Assembly: GCA_949744505.1 (NCBI GenBank)
Contig: CATJXY010000015.1
Location: forward strand, 1-55,602
Origin: an uncultured Erysipelotrichaceae bacterium
Lineage (GTDB): Bacteria > Bacillota_I > Bacilli_A > Erysipelotrichales > Erysipelotrichaceae
Direction of reading: 5' to 3'
Length of the DNA stretch: 55,602 bases
Within the stretch, counting starts at the first letter, position 1; each line of letters opens with the position of its first letter. Positions 35,284-43,752 of this stretch are shown in pieces. Made by a program: the position numbers and the translations under genes. The notes beneath the pieces were generated by a model. The model saw only the letters and a list, made by a program, of their open reading frames with translations. It was not told where the DNA came from and did no database searches.

Positions 35284-36594
35284 CTAAAAAGCCTTTTCCA
35301 CTTGTTTCAAAATATTCCAATCACGACAAACAATTTCTCCCCCAATAATTGTTAAGGTAACTTTCCCAATCATTTCATCTCCATCATAAGGGTTATTTGA
35401 AGATTTGCTTTTAAATTCTTTTAAATCTACGACCCATTTCTTATTCGGATCAAATACCGTAATATCGGCGTCAGCTCCAATCGATAAAGTTCCACGATTC
35501 GCAAGTCGCATGATTCTAGCCGGATTCACTGTCATACAACGAATAATGTAAGAATAGTCCGCATAACCCAATCGTACCATTTCCAATGCCAAAGGAAGCG
35601 TTGTTTCAAACCCGGAAAGTCCAAACAAATTGGTTGCGGTAATTCCACCCTCTATTTCACTATCTGCATAAGGACAATGGTCAGTCGCAATCACATCAAT
35701 TAATCGCTCTTTTATTCCCTGACGAATTCCCTCGACATCTTTAACTCCTCTAAAAGGTGGCTTAACTTTTGCCCGAACCCCTTTTTCTTTAACGATTTCT
35801 TCTGTTCTTGAAAATTGATGCGGAATCAATTCACATGTAAAATTAACACCTCGTTGTTTAAATAAGCGAACTAAATCAATTGAGCGTTCACTTCCTAAAT
35901 GAGCAATGTGCATGTGTCCGTTGATTTCTTCTTGAATAATCAAATTTCTTGCAATCTCCACATCTTCGGCTACCGAAGAAATCCCCGGTAAATTCATTTC
36001 TTTTACCAACTTTCCCGCATTCACAACTCCTTTACCGGTATAAGCTTTATCTTCACAATGTAAATCAACAACTAAATCCACTTCTTTTGTTGCCTCTAAA
36101 ATATCACGCATCATCACTGCCTCTTTAATGGCATTTCCATCATCCGAAAAAGCAACCACTCCGGCTTCTTTCAAAGCTTTCATATCGACGATTTCTTCAC
36201 CTTTTCTGCCAACGGTTACCGCTCCAAATGGATACAACCGGCACAACGCACTTTCTTTTGCCCTTTTGAAAAACTCTTCAACCATTTTCACATTATCAAT
36301 GATCGGATCGCTGTTTGGCATCACCCCGATCGATGTATACCCACCGCAAACAGCACTGCTTGTTCCGGTATAAAATGTTTCCCTTTGCGGTTCATTAAAA
36401 TCTCTTAAGTGCGCATGCATTTCAACAAACCCCGGGGCAACGATCTGCCCGCTTACATCTTCTACAATCGCTTCTTCATCAATTATATTTTTTTCAATCT
36501 TGCTGATTTTCCCATCCACTATCAATAAATCCAAAAAATCATCCACATCATTGGCAGGATCAATTACCCGTCCATTTTTCAATAACAATTTCAT
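35284..36594 (-). CDS. Dihydroorotase-like cyclic amidohydrolase
   Basis: 436 residues of the class I dihydroorotase/allantoinase/hydantoinase superfamily. The metal motif is HAHLRD (H60, H62, R64), then VMPNSDP (N93, substrate contact in dihydroorotases), VAFSDDG (D151/D152), DLHCED, HIAHLGS and ATDHCPYAD. Sequence style is closest to PyrC dihydroorotase, but there are no pyrimidine-synthesis genes here; neighbours are carbamoyltransferase subunits and carbamate kinase lies in the same run. I infer that it opens a cyclic ureide (dihydroorotate, hydantoin or similar) to an N-carbamoyl compound for breakdown. It could still be the cell's only PyrC. Substrate not fixed by sequence. Confidence 0.88.
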   Translation of the reverse strand: MKLLLKNGRVIDPANDVDDFLDLLIVDGKISKIEKNIIDEEAIVEDVSGQIVAPGFVEMHAHLRDFNEPQRETFYTGTSSAVCGGYTSIGVMPNSDPIIDNVKMVEEFFKRAKESALCRLYPFGAVTVGRKGEEIVDMKALKEAGVVAFSDDGNAIKEAVMMRDILEATKEVDLVVDLHCEDKAYTGKGVVNAGKLVKEMNLPGISSVAEDVEIARNLIIQEEINGHMHIAHLGSERSIDLVRLFKQRGVNFTCELIPHQFSRTEEIVKEKGVRAKVKPPFRGVKDVEGIRQGIKERLIDVIATDHCPYADSEIEGGITATNLFGLSGFETTLPLALEMVRLGYADYSYIIRCMTVNPARIMRLANRGTLSIGADADITVFDPNKKWVVDLKEFKSKSSNNPYDGDEMIGKVTLTIIGGEIVCRDWNILKQVEKAF

Positions 36595-36613
36595 GCCATA
36601 CTCTCGCTTTCTT

Positions 36614-37150
36614 CTATTTCACTAAAGCTTTTATAATACGATATCCATAGTACAATGCATAAAGTACTAAAAATCCTGTTCCAATTACCATGATAATATT
36701 GTTCGTTTTTTTCAGTTCTTCCAAATTAGGAATAGAAAGATATAAATTTAAAAATAACAGAACAATCAAAACGACTAAAGCAATTAACACAATGATATTT
36801 TTCATTCTCGGTTGCTGTTTCAAATCATCAAATGATTCAAGCTTCTTTCCAAATTCCACATTCGTTATAATAGGCAACTTAGATAAGAACATCTTCCGAT
36901 AACAAGCCTCACTTACCAAAAGTGTAATAAACCCAACACCTAAACCAAGTTTCCAATCTATTTGAAGCATGATCAAAACACATATCGCAAAAGATAATAA
37001 ATACCGTCCTGCAAATACATTGTATTTATTTTCATCCTTGGATGTCAAAACATAAGCTATATTCTTTTTAGGTACTCCGATATATTGTTTTCCATATTCA
37101 TCAACATACAAATCCAGTGTTTTTTTATGTAAATTAGTATTTTTCTTCAT
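36614..37150 (-). CDS. Membrane protein of unknown function
   Basis: 178 residues with four predicted helices: a close pair at about 48-82 (LLSFAICVLIMLQI and GFITLLVSEACY) and a second pair at about 117-138 and 148-168. N-terminal 45 residues are polar and cytoplasmic-looking. No recognised domain. Its start lies 17 bp inside the end of the upstream membrane-protein gene, so the two are translated together. They sit between the PTS/carbamate kinase genes and the amidohydrolase; their role in that context is unknown. Confidence 0.65.
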   Translation of the reverse strand: MKKNTNLHKKTLDLYVDEYGKQYIGVPKKNIAYVLTSKDENKYNVFAGRYLLSFAICVLIMLQIDWKLGLGVGFITLLVSEACYRKMFLSKLPIITNVEFGKKLESFDDLKQQPRMKNIIVLIALVVLIVLLFLNLYLSIPNLEELKKTNNIIMVIGTGFLVLYALYYGYRIIKALVK

Positions 37151-37691
37151 GTTTCTTGTTCCTTTTATTCATTATTTTCTTAATATCCTTAATTCCTAAA
37201 ATGACTTCATCATTATTCTGTCTGAATTGAGCCATTTCTTTTTCATTTTTTTCCTTATTTCCAATTGTCTTCATGAGCAAATTATTCACTTTGCCTGCTT
37301 GTGTTATCGGATAATTTATCTGATTTCCATCCATGAGATTGATAATCAAAGCATTTCCTTCTGATTTTTCAATTTCCCAATCCATAATCTGTTCATTATC
37401 GATCAGAATACCCTTCTCATGATCCAAACGATCTGTTAATACAATCTTATCTTCATATACTCGGATCGTCGTATATTGTTTGACTCGTATAAAAATAATC
37501 AACGCACAAATCATATTGATTGATCCGATCACAAATAAAAACCAATAATTATGATAAAAAACGCCTTTACAAATCATGAGTAAAGAACCTATAAACCAAA
37601 TTATTGCCAATCCGGTCGGTCTATTTTTCACAAATCCGATTAACGGTAACTTTTCAAAAGATTCATCTTTAAAATAAATTCTATCCTTCAT
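37134..37691 (-). CDS. Membrane protein with PH-like cytoplasmic domain
   Basis: 185 residues from ATG 37691, seven bases after GGAGGG. Two helices form a hairpin at about 28-70. A strand-rich segment follows (TIRVYEDKIVLTDRL, ALIINLMDGNQINYPIT), as in bacterial PH-like or YcxB-like proteins, then a basic C-terminus ending KIMNKRNKKHEEKY. It overlaps the next membrane-protein gene by 17 bp. The pattern recalls the protein at 18141. No function assigned. Confidence 0.65.
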   Translation of the reverse strand: MKDRIYFKDESFEKLPLIGFVKNRPTGLAIIWFIGSLLMICKGVFYHNYWFLFVIGSINMICALIIFIRVKQYTTIRVYEDKIVLTDRLDHEKGILIDNEQIMDWEIEKSEGNALIINLMDGNQINYPITQAGKVNNLLMKTIGNKEKNEKEMAQFRQNNDEVILGIKDIKKIMNKRNKKHEEKY

Positions 37692-37712
37692 CAACAAGCC
37701 CTCCCATGAAAC

Positions 37713-37803
37713 AAAAGAGATAAAACTGTCTCGTTTAACTCAACAAGCTTTATCTCACCAATTCAAATATGATTATTAAAATTTATAGATAAAGCCATTA
37801 TCT
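37713..37803 (-). terminator. Hairpins between the PTS/kinase half and the carbamoyltransferase half
   Basis: Two hairpins fall in the only sizeable gap of this gene run. One is AGATAA-TGGCT-TTATCT on the minus strand (37803-37787), overlapping the stop of the Cys-rich gene and followed by an AT-rich tract. The other is GAGATAAA/TTTATCTC with a loop of about 24 nt, followed by TTTTGTTTC, ending near 37710. Either could end the upstream transcript or act as a processing stem. Both are weak. Confidence 0.4.
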
Positions 37804-38414
37804 TATAAGAATTCCTTTATCAATAATGCGGCTCTTACCGGATTACATGCTCCGCATACACATGGTTTAGCCACTTCTATGCCGGCTTGTTCCAAAGTCA
37901 TTTTTCCACTTTTTACTTTTTCTGCCAAATCATAAATTAATGTAGCGGTAATCAGCCCATGTCCACACATCGTCATGATATTCATGCATTTCTCTTCCGG
38001 TAATTTTTCTACATTTCCCCAGACTCCTAAAGATCTTGCGACAGTATGTCTTTGAAGTCCCGCTTCTTGACAACACTCCTTCGTATGTTCCATAAGTCCG
38101 GTTACAACAACACTCATCCCATTTTGTAAATCTTTAATTTCCTTTAATGTCTTGATTACATTCTCTTTTTTATCAAAGGTTAGATTCAAGACCGCTCCAT
38201 CTTTCATTCTTTCTTTCAATCCATCCAATCCTACCGAATAGATATTTCCGGATTGTGTATCTCCGGCATTCACAGCACCGTTTTTAATTCCGATATCCAA
38301 AATATCAATTAATTTCTGTTTTGATCCTTCTTTATTGACTCCTTTAACCGGCATCGCTAAGATAATGTAATCATTCTCTAATGTATTCCCTGTTCTATGT
38401 AATGTATGTGTCAT
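37803..38414 (-). CDS. Unrecognised Cys-rich cytoplasmic protein partnered with ferredoxin protein
   Basis: 203 residues. I do not recognise the family. It opens MTHTLHRTGNTLENDYIIL and contains VTGLMEHTKECCQEAGLQRHTVA, a second cysteine cluster CMNIMTMCGHGLI, and a C-terminal CVCGACNPVRAALLI in which three cysteines are spaced C-x-C-x2-C. Seven cysteines plus several histidines in a protein this small suggest metal or Fe-S binding. No signal or membrane segment. It starts 3 bp after the ferredoxin-type gene, so the two are surely coexpressed and may form one complex, perhaps an oxidoreductase or a carbamoyl-handling enzyme. Confidence 0.75.
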   Translation of the reverse strand: MTHTLHRTGNTLENDYIILAMPVKGVNKEGSKQKLIDILDIGIKNGAVNAGDTQSGNIYSVGLDGLKERMKDGAVLNLTFDKKENVIKTLKEIKDLQNGMSVVVTGLMEHTKECCQEAGLQRHTVARSLGVWGNVEKLPEEKCMNIMTMCGHGLITATLIYDLAEKVKSGKMTLEQAGIEVAKPCVCGACNPVRAALLIKEFL

Positions 38415-38417
38415 TTC

Positions 38418-39143
38418 TTATCTCTCCTTATCAAAATCATAAAGGGGTCTGCCTAGTCCTACATTCGTTTTTCCACCTGCATACATGGACAATCCCATCT
38501 TTTCTATTGCTTCATCAAAATAAGCTGTTCCATCCTCTTTTAAAAGAGAGGATACGCCGACAGAGAATACCGTATCCACTTCTTTCGACAATTTTTGACA
38601 AGATTTTAATACTTCTTCCAATTTATCCGCATCGATCAGTGCCTCTACAATTGCCGATAAAACAAATAAAGGTCTTACATCTTCTTGAATTTCTCCAGTT
38701 GTTGTATCCTTCATGACATAAGTAACCGGATTTAAAGGTTCAAAATATGCTCCGTGTTTAGCAAGCGCCATACATGCCTTTTCTACATCAATAAATGTTG
38801 TGCCGGTAAATGGTCTTCCCATCTCAAGACATATTCCGACTTTTTGATGTCCGATTCTTCCGGTAACCTCATTGGTCTTCATTTCCGCTGTTCCTCTGCC
38901 TGAAACTCCTGATTTTTCATCTACACCTGTCGGGCAACTTAGTGATTCAGCTAAAGTTCTTGGCCAGCTCAATTCTTCTTTTGCTAAAGCATTTACCGGA
39001 CATCCTTCACGAATGCAGTTGTAACATTCTACACATTTCAAAGGATCCACTTTTGCTTTATGATCTTCTATTTTAATCGCCTTCATCGGACAGAATTTTG
39101 CACATTTTCCACATCCGACACAACTTTCTTCTCTAATTCTCAT
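38418..39143 (-). CDS. Two-[4Fe-4S] ferredoxin domain protein with unique C-terminal domain
   Basis: 241 residues from ATG 39143, set by GAGGAGGAAAAGGA and overlapping the carbamate kinase stop as ATGA. The first 60 residues form a bacterial ferredoxin with CVGCGKCAKFCP and CVECYNCIREGCP, giving two [4Fe-4S] clusters. The remaining 180 residues are unrecognised: GICLEMGRPFTGTTFIDVEKACMALAKHG, a helical middle and GGKTNVGLGRPLYDF. It would carry electrons for a redox step, but the partner is not obvious; the Cys-rich protein 3 bp downstream is the best candidate. Confidence 0.82.
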   Translation of the reverse strand: MRIREESCVGCGKCAKFCPMKAIKIEDHKAKVDPLKCVECYNCIREGCPVNALAKEELSWPRTLAESLSCPTGVDEKSGVSGRGTAEMKTNEVTGRIGHQKVGICLEMGRPFTGTTFIDVEKACMALAKHGAYFEPLNPVTYVMKDTTTGEIQEDVRPLFVLSAIVEALIDADKLEEVLKSCQKLSKEVDTVFSVGVSSLLKEDGTAYFDEAIEKMGLSMYAGGKTNVGLGRPLYDFDKER

Positions 39144-40087
39144 TCCTTTTCCTCCTCGATAATTGTTCCTGCCTGACCCTTGATTGCCATGCATGCATGC
39201 TCCTCATCTGTTATGATAGAAAGGCGTCCTTTTTTAGATGTGGCAAACGCAAGTGCCGCTTCCACTTTGGGCAGCATACTTCCTTCATAAAAATGACCCT
39301 GTTCTTTTAAATTTATTAATTCTTTTGTCGATATTTTATGAATTTTTTGTTCATTCTTCTTTCCAAAATTAATACAAACATTTTTAACTCCGGTTAAAAT
39401 CAATAAAATATCCGCATTTAACTCTTCCGCTAAAATCTCAGAAGCATAATCTTTATCAATTACCGCTTCAATTCCTTTATAGCCGAATTCTTCCTCAATA
39501 ACGGGAATGCCACCGCCTCCTGTCGAAACCACGATAACACCTTGATCTACAAGATCTTTAATTACATCCGCTTCAACTATTTTTTCAGGTTTAGGTGATG
39601 GAACAACTCTTCGATACCCCTTACCGGAATCATTTTTAAAAATTACAGAATCCTTATTAGGTAATTTTTTCACTTGTTCTTGGCTGTAAAATGGTCCTAC
39701 CGGTTTAGTCGGATCCGCAAATGCTTTATCATTCGCATCAACAACGACCTGAGTAATGACAGTACATACAGATTTTTGAATATTCCTCGAATTCAATTCC
39801 GCTTTTAAGGCACTTTGAATATGATAACCAATCATGCCCTGTGTAGATGCACCATGCAAATCTAATGTTAAAGGAGGTGTAATTTCCTTGGCAGCTTCAT
39901 TTTGAAGCATTAATCTTCCTACTTGGGGTCCATTCCCATGAGAAATCACGACTTCATGTCCCATTTCAATCAAATCCGCAATTTTTTTAACTGCTTTTCT
40001 TATATTTTTAAGTTGATTTTGTCCGTTAGCTTCTTCATTTTTCTTTTCCAGTGCATTTCCACCCAGTGCTACAACAATAACACTCAT
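39140..40087 (-). CDS. arcC: Carbamate kinase
   Basis: 315 residues, usual family length. It makes ATP from carbamoyl phosphate and ADP, giving CO2 and ammonia. Motifs are VVALGGNALEKK (N-terminal phosphate loop), VISHGNGPQVG, LDLHGASTQGMIGY, YRRVVPSPKPE, VSTGGGGIPV and EGSMLPKVEAA. The ATG overlaps the PTS IIA stop (ATGA), and its stop overlaps the ferredoxin gene start (ATGA), so all three are coupled. No arginine deiminase genes are present, pointing to another carbamoyl-phosphate source, most simply the AllFGH-like enzyme downstream. Confidence 0.96.
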   Translation of the reverse strand: MSVIVVALGGNALEKKNEEANGQNQLKNIRKAVKKIADLIEMGHEVVISHGNGPQVGRLMLQNEAAKEITPPLTLDLHGASTQGMIGYHIQSALKAELNSRNIQKSVCTVITQVVVDANDKAFADPTKPVGPFYSQEQVKKLPNKDSVIFKNDSGKGYRRVVPSPKPEKIVEADVIKDLVDQGVIVVSTGGGGIPVIEEEFGYKGIEAVIDKDYASEILAEELNADILLILTGVKNVCINFGKKNEQKIHKISTKELINLKEQGHFYEGSMLPKVEAALAFATSKKGRLSIITDEEHACMAIKGQAGTIIEEEKE

Positions 40088-40491
40088 GATCCTTCACCAA
40101 AAAAGCTGTTGTTATTGAAAATGTGTCCGGAATTTTGAGAAACTTCTTTCATTTTCTCAGCCACTTCCATCATGTCATCTGTATCTAAAAAAGCGAGTTC
40201 TAACAACATTCCCAAACATAATCCTGTTACAATATTATATTTATGTTCTTTCAATAAACTGGATGAGCTATTAAAAGGAGTACCCCCCAATATATCACAT
40301 ATCACGATAAAAGGCTTATCCTTTATTTTTTCAATTTCAGCTCTGATTTTACTCGAAAAACTCAAAGGATCATCCTCGGCAAGAAGTGGAATTGGAATTA
40401 ATTTATCATTTTTTCCGGTAATCATTTCTGCACTTTTTATAATTTCCTCACAAAATCTTCCATGTGTTACAATCAATACTTTATAATCCAT
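40084..40491 (-). CDS. PTS mannose-family IIA component
   Basis: 135 residues. The phosphorylated histidine is H10 in KVLIVTHGRF, which accepts phosphate from HPr, and the family block VICDILGGTPFNSS follows. The ATG has GAGGAGG upstream. It lies away from the IIB-IIC-IID genes, with the M28-like gene between, and its stop overlaps carbamate kinase. Coupling of a PTS IIA to carbamate kinase is uncommon and hints at linked control. Confidence 0.9.
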   Translation of the reverse strand: MDYKVLIVTHGRFCEEIIKSAEMITGKNDKLIPIPLLAEDDPLSFSSKIRAEIEKIKDKPFIVICDILGGTPFNSSSSLLKEHKYNIVTGLCLGMLLELAFLDTDDMMEVAEKMKEVSQNSGHIFNNNSFFGEGS

Positions 40492-40515
40492 TGCTTTTCC
40501 TCCTCATAAAAGCTT

Positions 40516-41421
40516 CTATATCAAAGTTTCAATCAGTGCTTTCTCTATATTTTCAAGCCGTTCGACATTCACTTTAAAATCATTTTTATTCCTAGTATTT
40601 TCAATATAAACCATATCCTCTTGCATCTCTGCCGAAAATACCATTAATGAATTTTCAAACATGCCTACTACTGTTCTCTCGTATTCTTCTTGTGTCATCT
40701 TAATCAGTTTTGCAGATTTAAGATGATCTTGAAAATTTTTCGCAAGTTCAAATGTACTTGGATTCGCACATATAACCAAATCAGTTCCGTATCCGATATT
40801 ATTTAATATGATTATTTTTTTATTTTGAATTTCTTCAATCATTTTAATATCCCGATATCCGCTTGTCAGCATTGCTGCATTATCCACTAAAATAAGTGCG
40901 GTTTTCTTCAATTTTTTTGACATCATTATTTTATATAGCACTGCAATTGCCGCAGAATTCGCATTCATATTTATCTTCTTTTCGACTCCTTTAGCCATTT
41001 TTGCAGCCAAGAATCCGAGAATGATATCAAATAAATAAACAAGTACTCTAATAAAGAAATTCGTTGTTTTGATTTTCAGTGTTAATATCACAATAAGGGC
41101 AATCAATGAAATTGAAATCATCGCGTAAATGAGAGAATTTAATCGTTCTTTTTTTGCGACATTCTTTGCATCTAAAGGTGTATAGCGATAATTTTTTAGT
41201 AGCATCAAATCTGCTGTATCGTAATAAGCAAGAACAACAATTGCGGCAGTTTCTAAATTTCCAACACATAAATGATGTCCGCTACCACCAAAAATCTTAT
41301 ATTCAATCTTTTTCTCTTTCAATTTATTAACAAGATAATTGATAAAATTATTTTTATTCTTAGTCTTATATCTTTTGGAAAAATAGACTCCCATTTCCGT
41401 TAATGATTGTTTCAACTCCAT
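40516..41421 (-). CDS. Membrane protein resembling a catalytically dead M28 peptidase
   Basis: 301 residues from ATG 41421 (after GAGGG). I do not recognise a named family, but the pattern follows M28 aminopeptidases. GNLETAAIVVLAYYDT parallels the usual 'NVIA...GAHYDT' with the zinc His changed to Tyr. NMNANSAAIAVLYKIM parallels 'DDNASGVAxLLEIA' with the metal Asp lost, and ALILVDNAAMLTSGYRDI parallels 'xFVFFDGEExGLLGS' with the Glu pair lost. Two membrane helices (about 95-150) are inserted between them. It lies between PTS IID and IIA genes, so may be a binding or assembly protein for the PTS. Inference from pattern only. Confidence 0.6.
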   Translation of the reverse strand: MELKQSLTEMGVYFSKRYKTKNKNNFINYLVNKLKEKKIEYKIFGGSGHHLCVGNLETAAIVVLAYYDTADLMLLKNYRYTPLDAKNVAKKERLNSLIYAMISISLIALIVILTLKIKTTNFFIRVLVYLFDIILGFLAAKMAKGVEKKINMNANSAAIAVLYKIMMSKKLKKTALILVDNAAMLTSGYRDIKMIEEIQNKKIIILNNIGYGTDLVICANPSTFELAKNFQDHLKSAKLIKMTQEEYERTVVGMFENSLMVFSAEMQEDMVYIENTRNKNDFKVNVERLENIEKALIETLI

Positions 41422-41504
41422 TTTGTTCAACCACCCTCTATATAAATAGGAATAAGTAGTTGATTTATCTTTCAATAAATCAACTTACTTAATCCTTTTT
41501 TATC

Positions 41505-42329
41505 TTAAACTAATCCAACAAGTGCCAATAAAATACAAACTGCCAGCGATCCTAAAACCAACCACGCAAAGTTTACTTTCTTGCCCACGAAATAGTAATA
41601 AATAGCTACAGCAATTAAAGTTAACATTCCCGGAATTGCGGCATCCAGCTTATCTTGTAAGAAATAAACCGATTCACCGACAGACCATGAATAACTGAGA
41701 CCGAATGTAGTATATTTAGAAGCCATGCCACCCATGATTACCATCGATGCAAGAGTACATGCACTCGTCAAAGCACCGAGCCATGGAGTACCAAGCAATT
41801 TAGCAATCGCCTGTTTACCATATTTATAACCGGTATTACAGAAAATAACGATTAATGGGGTATTGATTAAGATACTGTACACTAAAATGAATCCCAAACC
41901 TGCCCAAGTCGCTCCATCCAAAGCTAATCCGATGAAGAATACCATAATTAACTGACGAACAGTTGAACCCATCAAAGAGTCACCCATACCGGATAGTGGA
42001 CCCATGATACTTGATTTAATCTGACGAATCGTTTCCGGATCAAAATCAGCTCCGTTGGCATATTGTTCTTCCATGGATAAATAGATTCCAAATGCTAAAG
42101 AGGCAAATGTCTGTTCACACAACCAATAATCTCTTGTCCTCAACAAAGCCGCTTGAAGTGCTTCTTCATCATCTTGATAGAGATACTTTAAAGCCGGTAA
42201 TGCAGCAACTGTCCAAGAATTGACATAACCACGGTCATATCCGAAAGAGACCTGATTCCAAGTATGCTGTTTAAATAAAGTTCTGATAATTAAATTTTTT
42301 GGTAACGCTCTATATTCTTTTTCTGACAT
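41505..42329 (-). CDS. PTS mannose-family IID component
   Basis: 274 residues. Family features include the N-terminal TWNQVSFGYDRGY region, the GPLSGMGDSLMGSTVRQ block (about 112-128) and two to four C-terminal membrane helices ending in ILLALVGLV. IID forms the membrane channel together with IIC. The ATG has a GGGGTGAA upstream. It is separated from IIC by 10 bp. Confidence 0.94.
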   Translation of the reverse strand: MSEKEYRALPKNLIIRTLFKQHTWNQVSFGYDRGYVNSWTVAALPALKYLYQDDEEALQAALLRTRDYWLCEQTFASLAFGIYLSMEEQYANGADFDPETIRQIKSSIMGPLSGMGDSLMGSTVRQLIMVFFIGLALDGATWAGLGFILVYSILINTPLIVIFCNTGYKYGKQAIAKLLGTPWLGALTSACTLASMVIMGGMASKYTTFGLSYSWSVGESVYFLQDKLDAAIPGMLTLIAVAIYYYFVGKKVNFAWLVLGSLAVCILLALVGLV

Positions 42330-42339
42330 AATTTCACCC

Positions 42340-43095
42340 CTATCCCATTAATTCCTTGTTCATATAAATTGTTAAATAAGCTAAGATGAAACCGAAAATA
42401 GCAACACCCAAAATGGATAGATCAAAGAATTCCATCATAAAGAATCCCAAGATAAAGAACGGAATTGTTTTTGTTGTACCGATAATTCTGACATACATCG
42501 CAAATCCCAATGCAGGCAACAATTTACTCATTGCGGTTAGTCCGTTACTAAACCATGCCGGTAATGTATTTAACAGAATTTCAACAAAGTTCTGCCCAAA
42601 ATATAAAGCAACAAAGCATAGCGGAGCACTCAAAAGTACTGCAAATAAGAACGGATAAAGTGTAGAACCAAGTTCGACTTTACGTAAATTTCTTTCTTCA
42701 ATTGCTTTTTCAACAAATGGAATCCAAATTGCTGTATTCATTGTTCTTAAGAATGTAACAATAAATACACCCAATGTAGCTGCCGGGACTGCAATTAATA
42801 ATGTTTCTTCATAGGAATATCCAAATTTAATCGCCATCGGAACGGCAATACACGTCGCCATGAAAGTATCTGCCGGTAATGCGCCTCCATAAAAGGTCAT
42901 TCCCAAAAATAAAGTATTTAATTGAGCTCCAACCAAAGCTCCGGTTGCTGCATCCCCCATTATCGCACCAATGATCAATCCTCCAGTAAGGCCATGATAG
43001 AACCATACCCATAAATAAGTATGTAAGATGTGAGATGAACCAATACCATAAAGCAATGATATGATAATAATTCGAATAAGATACAATGTATCCAT
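42340..43095 (-). CDS. PTS mannose-family IIC component
   Basis: 251 residues, about seven membrane helices. The family blocks GLTGGLIIGAIMGDAATGALVGAQL and MTFYGGALPADTFMATCIAVPMA are present. IIC and IID carry the sugar, and IIB phosphorylates it on entry. The ATG follows GGAGGAAG. Sugar identity cannot be read from IIC alone. Confidence 0.94.
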   Translation of the reverse strand: MDTLYLIRIIIISLLYGIGSSHILHTYLWVWFYHGLTGGLIIGAIMGDAATGALVGAQLNTLFLGMTFYGGALPADTFMATCIAVPMAIKFGYSYEETLLIAVPAATLGVFIVTFLRTMNTAIWIPFVEKAIEERNLRKVELGSTLYPFLFAVLLSAPLCFVALYFGQNFVEILLNTLPAWFSNGLTAMSKLLPALGFAMYVRIIGTTKTIPFFILGFFMMEFFDLSILGVAIFGFILAYLTIYMNKELMG

Positions 43096-43148
43096 AATAC
43101 TCTTCCTCCTTTTTGTTTATCGCAAAAATTCAGCTTAACAAAAGTTGT

Positions 43149-43643
43149 TTAAAAACCCGCATTTTTGCATCCTGTTTCAACGCTGACAGGTTCGCCTTCA
43201 TCCGGCATCAATTGGAAATATGCATTCATTCCACTTGCTGCCATTTCTCTTAGCTTCTCAGCATCTTCTTTTGAGATATACACTAATTTGTTTGCCAATT
43301 TCATATCCGGACCATCACATTTAATAGACCCGATTGCTAATTCCGGTATCTCAAGTCCTGCTTTAAAGGACTTATAAGCATTAGCGATACTCGCAAACAA
43401 CAGCATATATCGAGAAGTAAACCCATTATTCTGTTGTTTTAAAACAGCCTGTTCAACAGTAATGATTTCTACTTTAGCTCCGCATGCCTGAGATGAAATT
43501 TGATAGATACTTTTCATAAATTCATCTTTTGCAACTTCATCATCGACGATGCAAATATTGGAAATATTCAAATGTCTTACAAGCTTTGCACCGACCTGAC
43601 CGTGAACTAGTCTACTGTCAACTCTGGAATATACGATTGCCAT
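43149..43643 (-). CDS. PTS mannose-family IIB component
   Basis: 164 residues. The phosphorylated histidine is H14 in SRVDSRLVHGQV. The fold blocks VDDEVAKDEFMKSIYQ and GSIKCDGPDMKLANKLVYIS match the mannose/sorbose IIB family. The ATG follows AAGGAGG. The aldolase gene lies 109 bp upstream, a gap without a convincing terminator. Confidence 0.94.
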   Translation of the reverse strand: MAIVYSRVDSRLVHGQVGAKLVRHLNISNICIVDDEVAKDEFMKSIYQISSQACGAKVEIITVEQAVLKQQNNGFTSRYMLLFASIANAYKSFKAGLEIPELAIGSIKCDGPDMKLANKLVYISKEDAEKLREMAASGMNAYFQLMPDEGEPVSVETGCKNAGF

Positions 43644-43752
43644 ATTCTATCCTCCTTTCTTTTTTTGAATCTCTGATCATCGAAAGTATTGTTCTCATGA
43701 ATTCCTATGATCTGATATTCTTATTTCAACTATTTTCATAGTTTTAACTAAA

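Noticed and set aside
35284-36594. Simple reading as PyrC for pyrimidine synthesis
   Set aside because: There are no pyrB, carA/B, pyrD, pyrE or pyrF genes and no pyrimidine attenuator nearby; the neighbours are carbamoyltransferase subunits, with carbamate kinase further up the run. It remains a possible alternative.
43644-43752. Terminator between the aldolase and PTS IIB genes
   Set aside because: Only a weak GATCAT/ATGATC pairing with a long loop and no T-run; the genes are probably one transcript.
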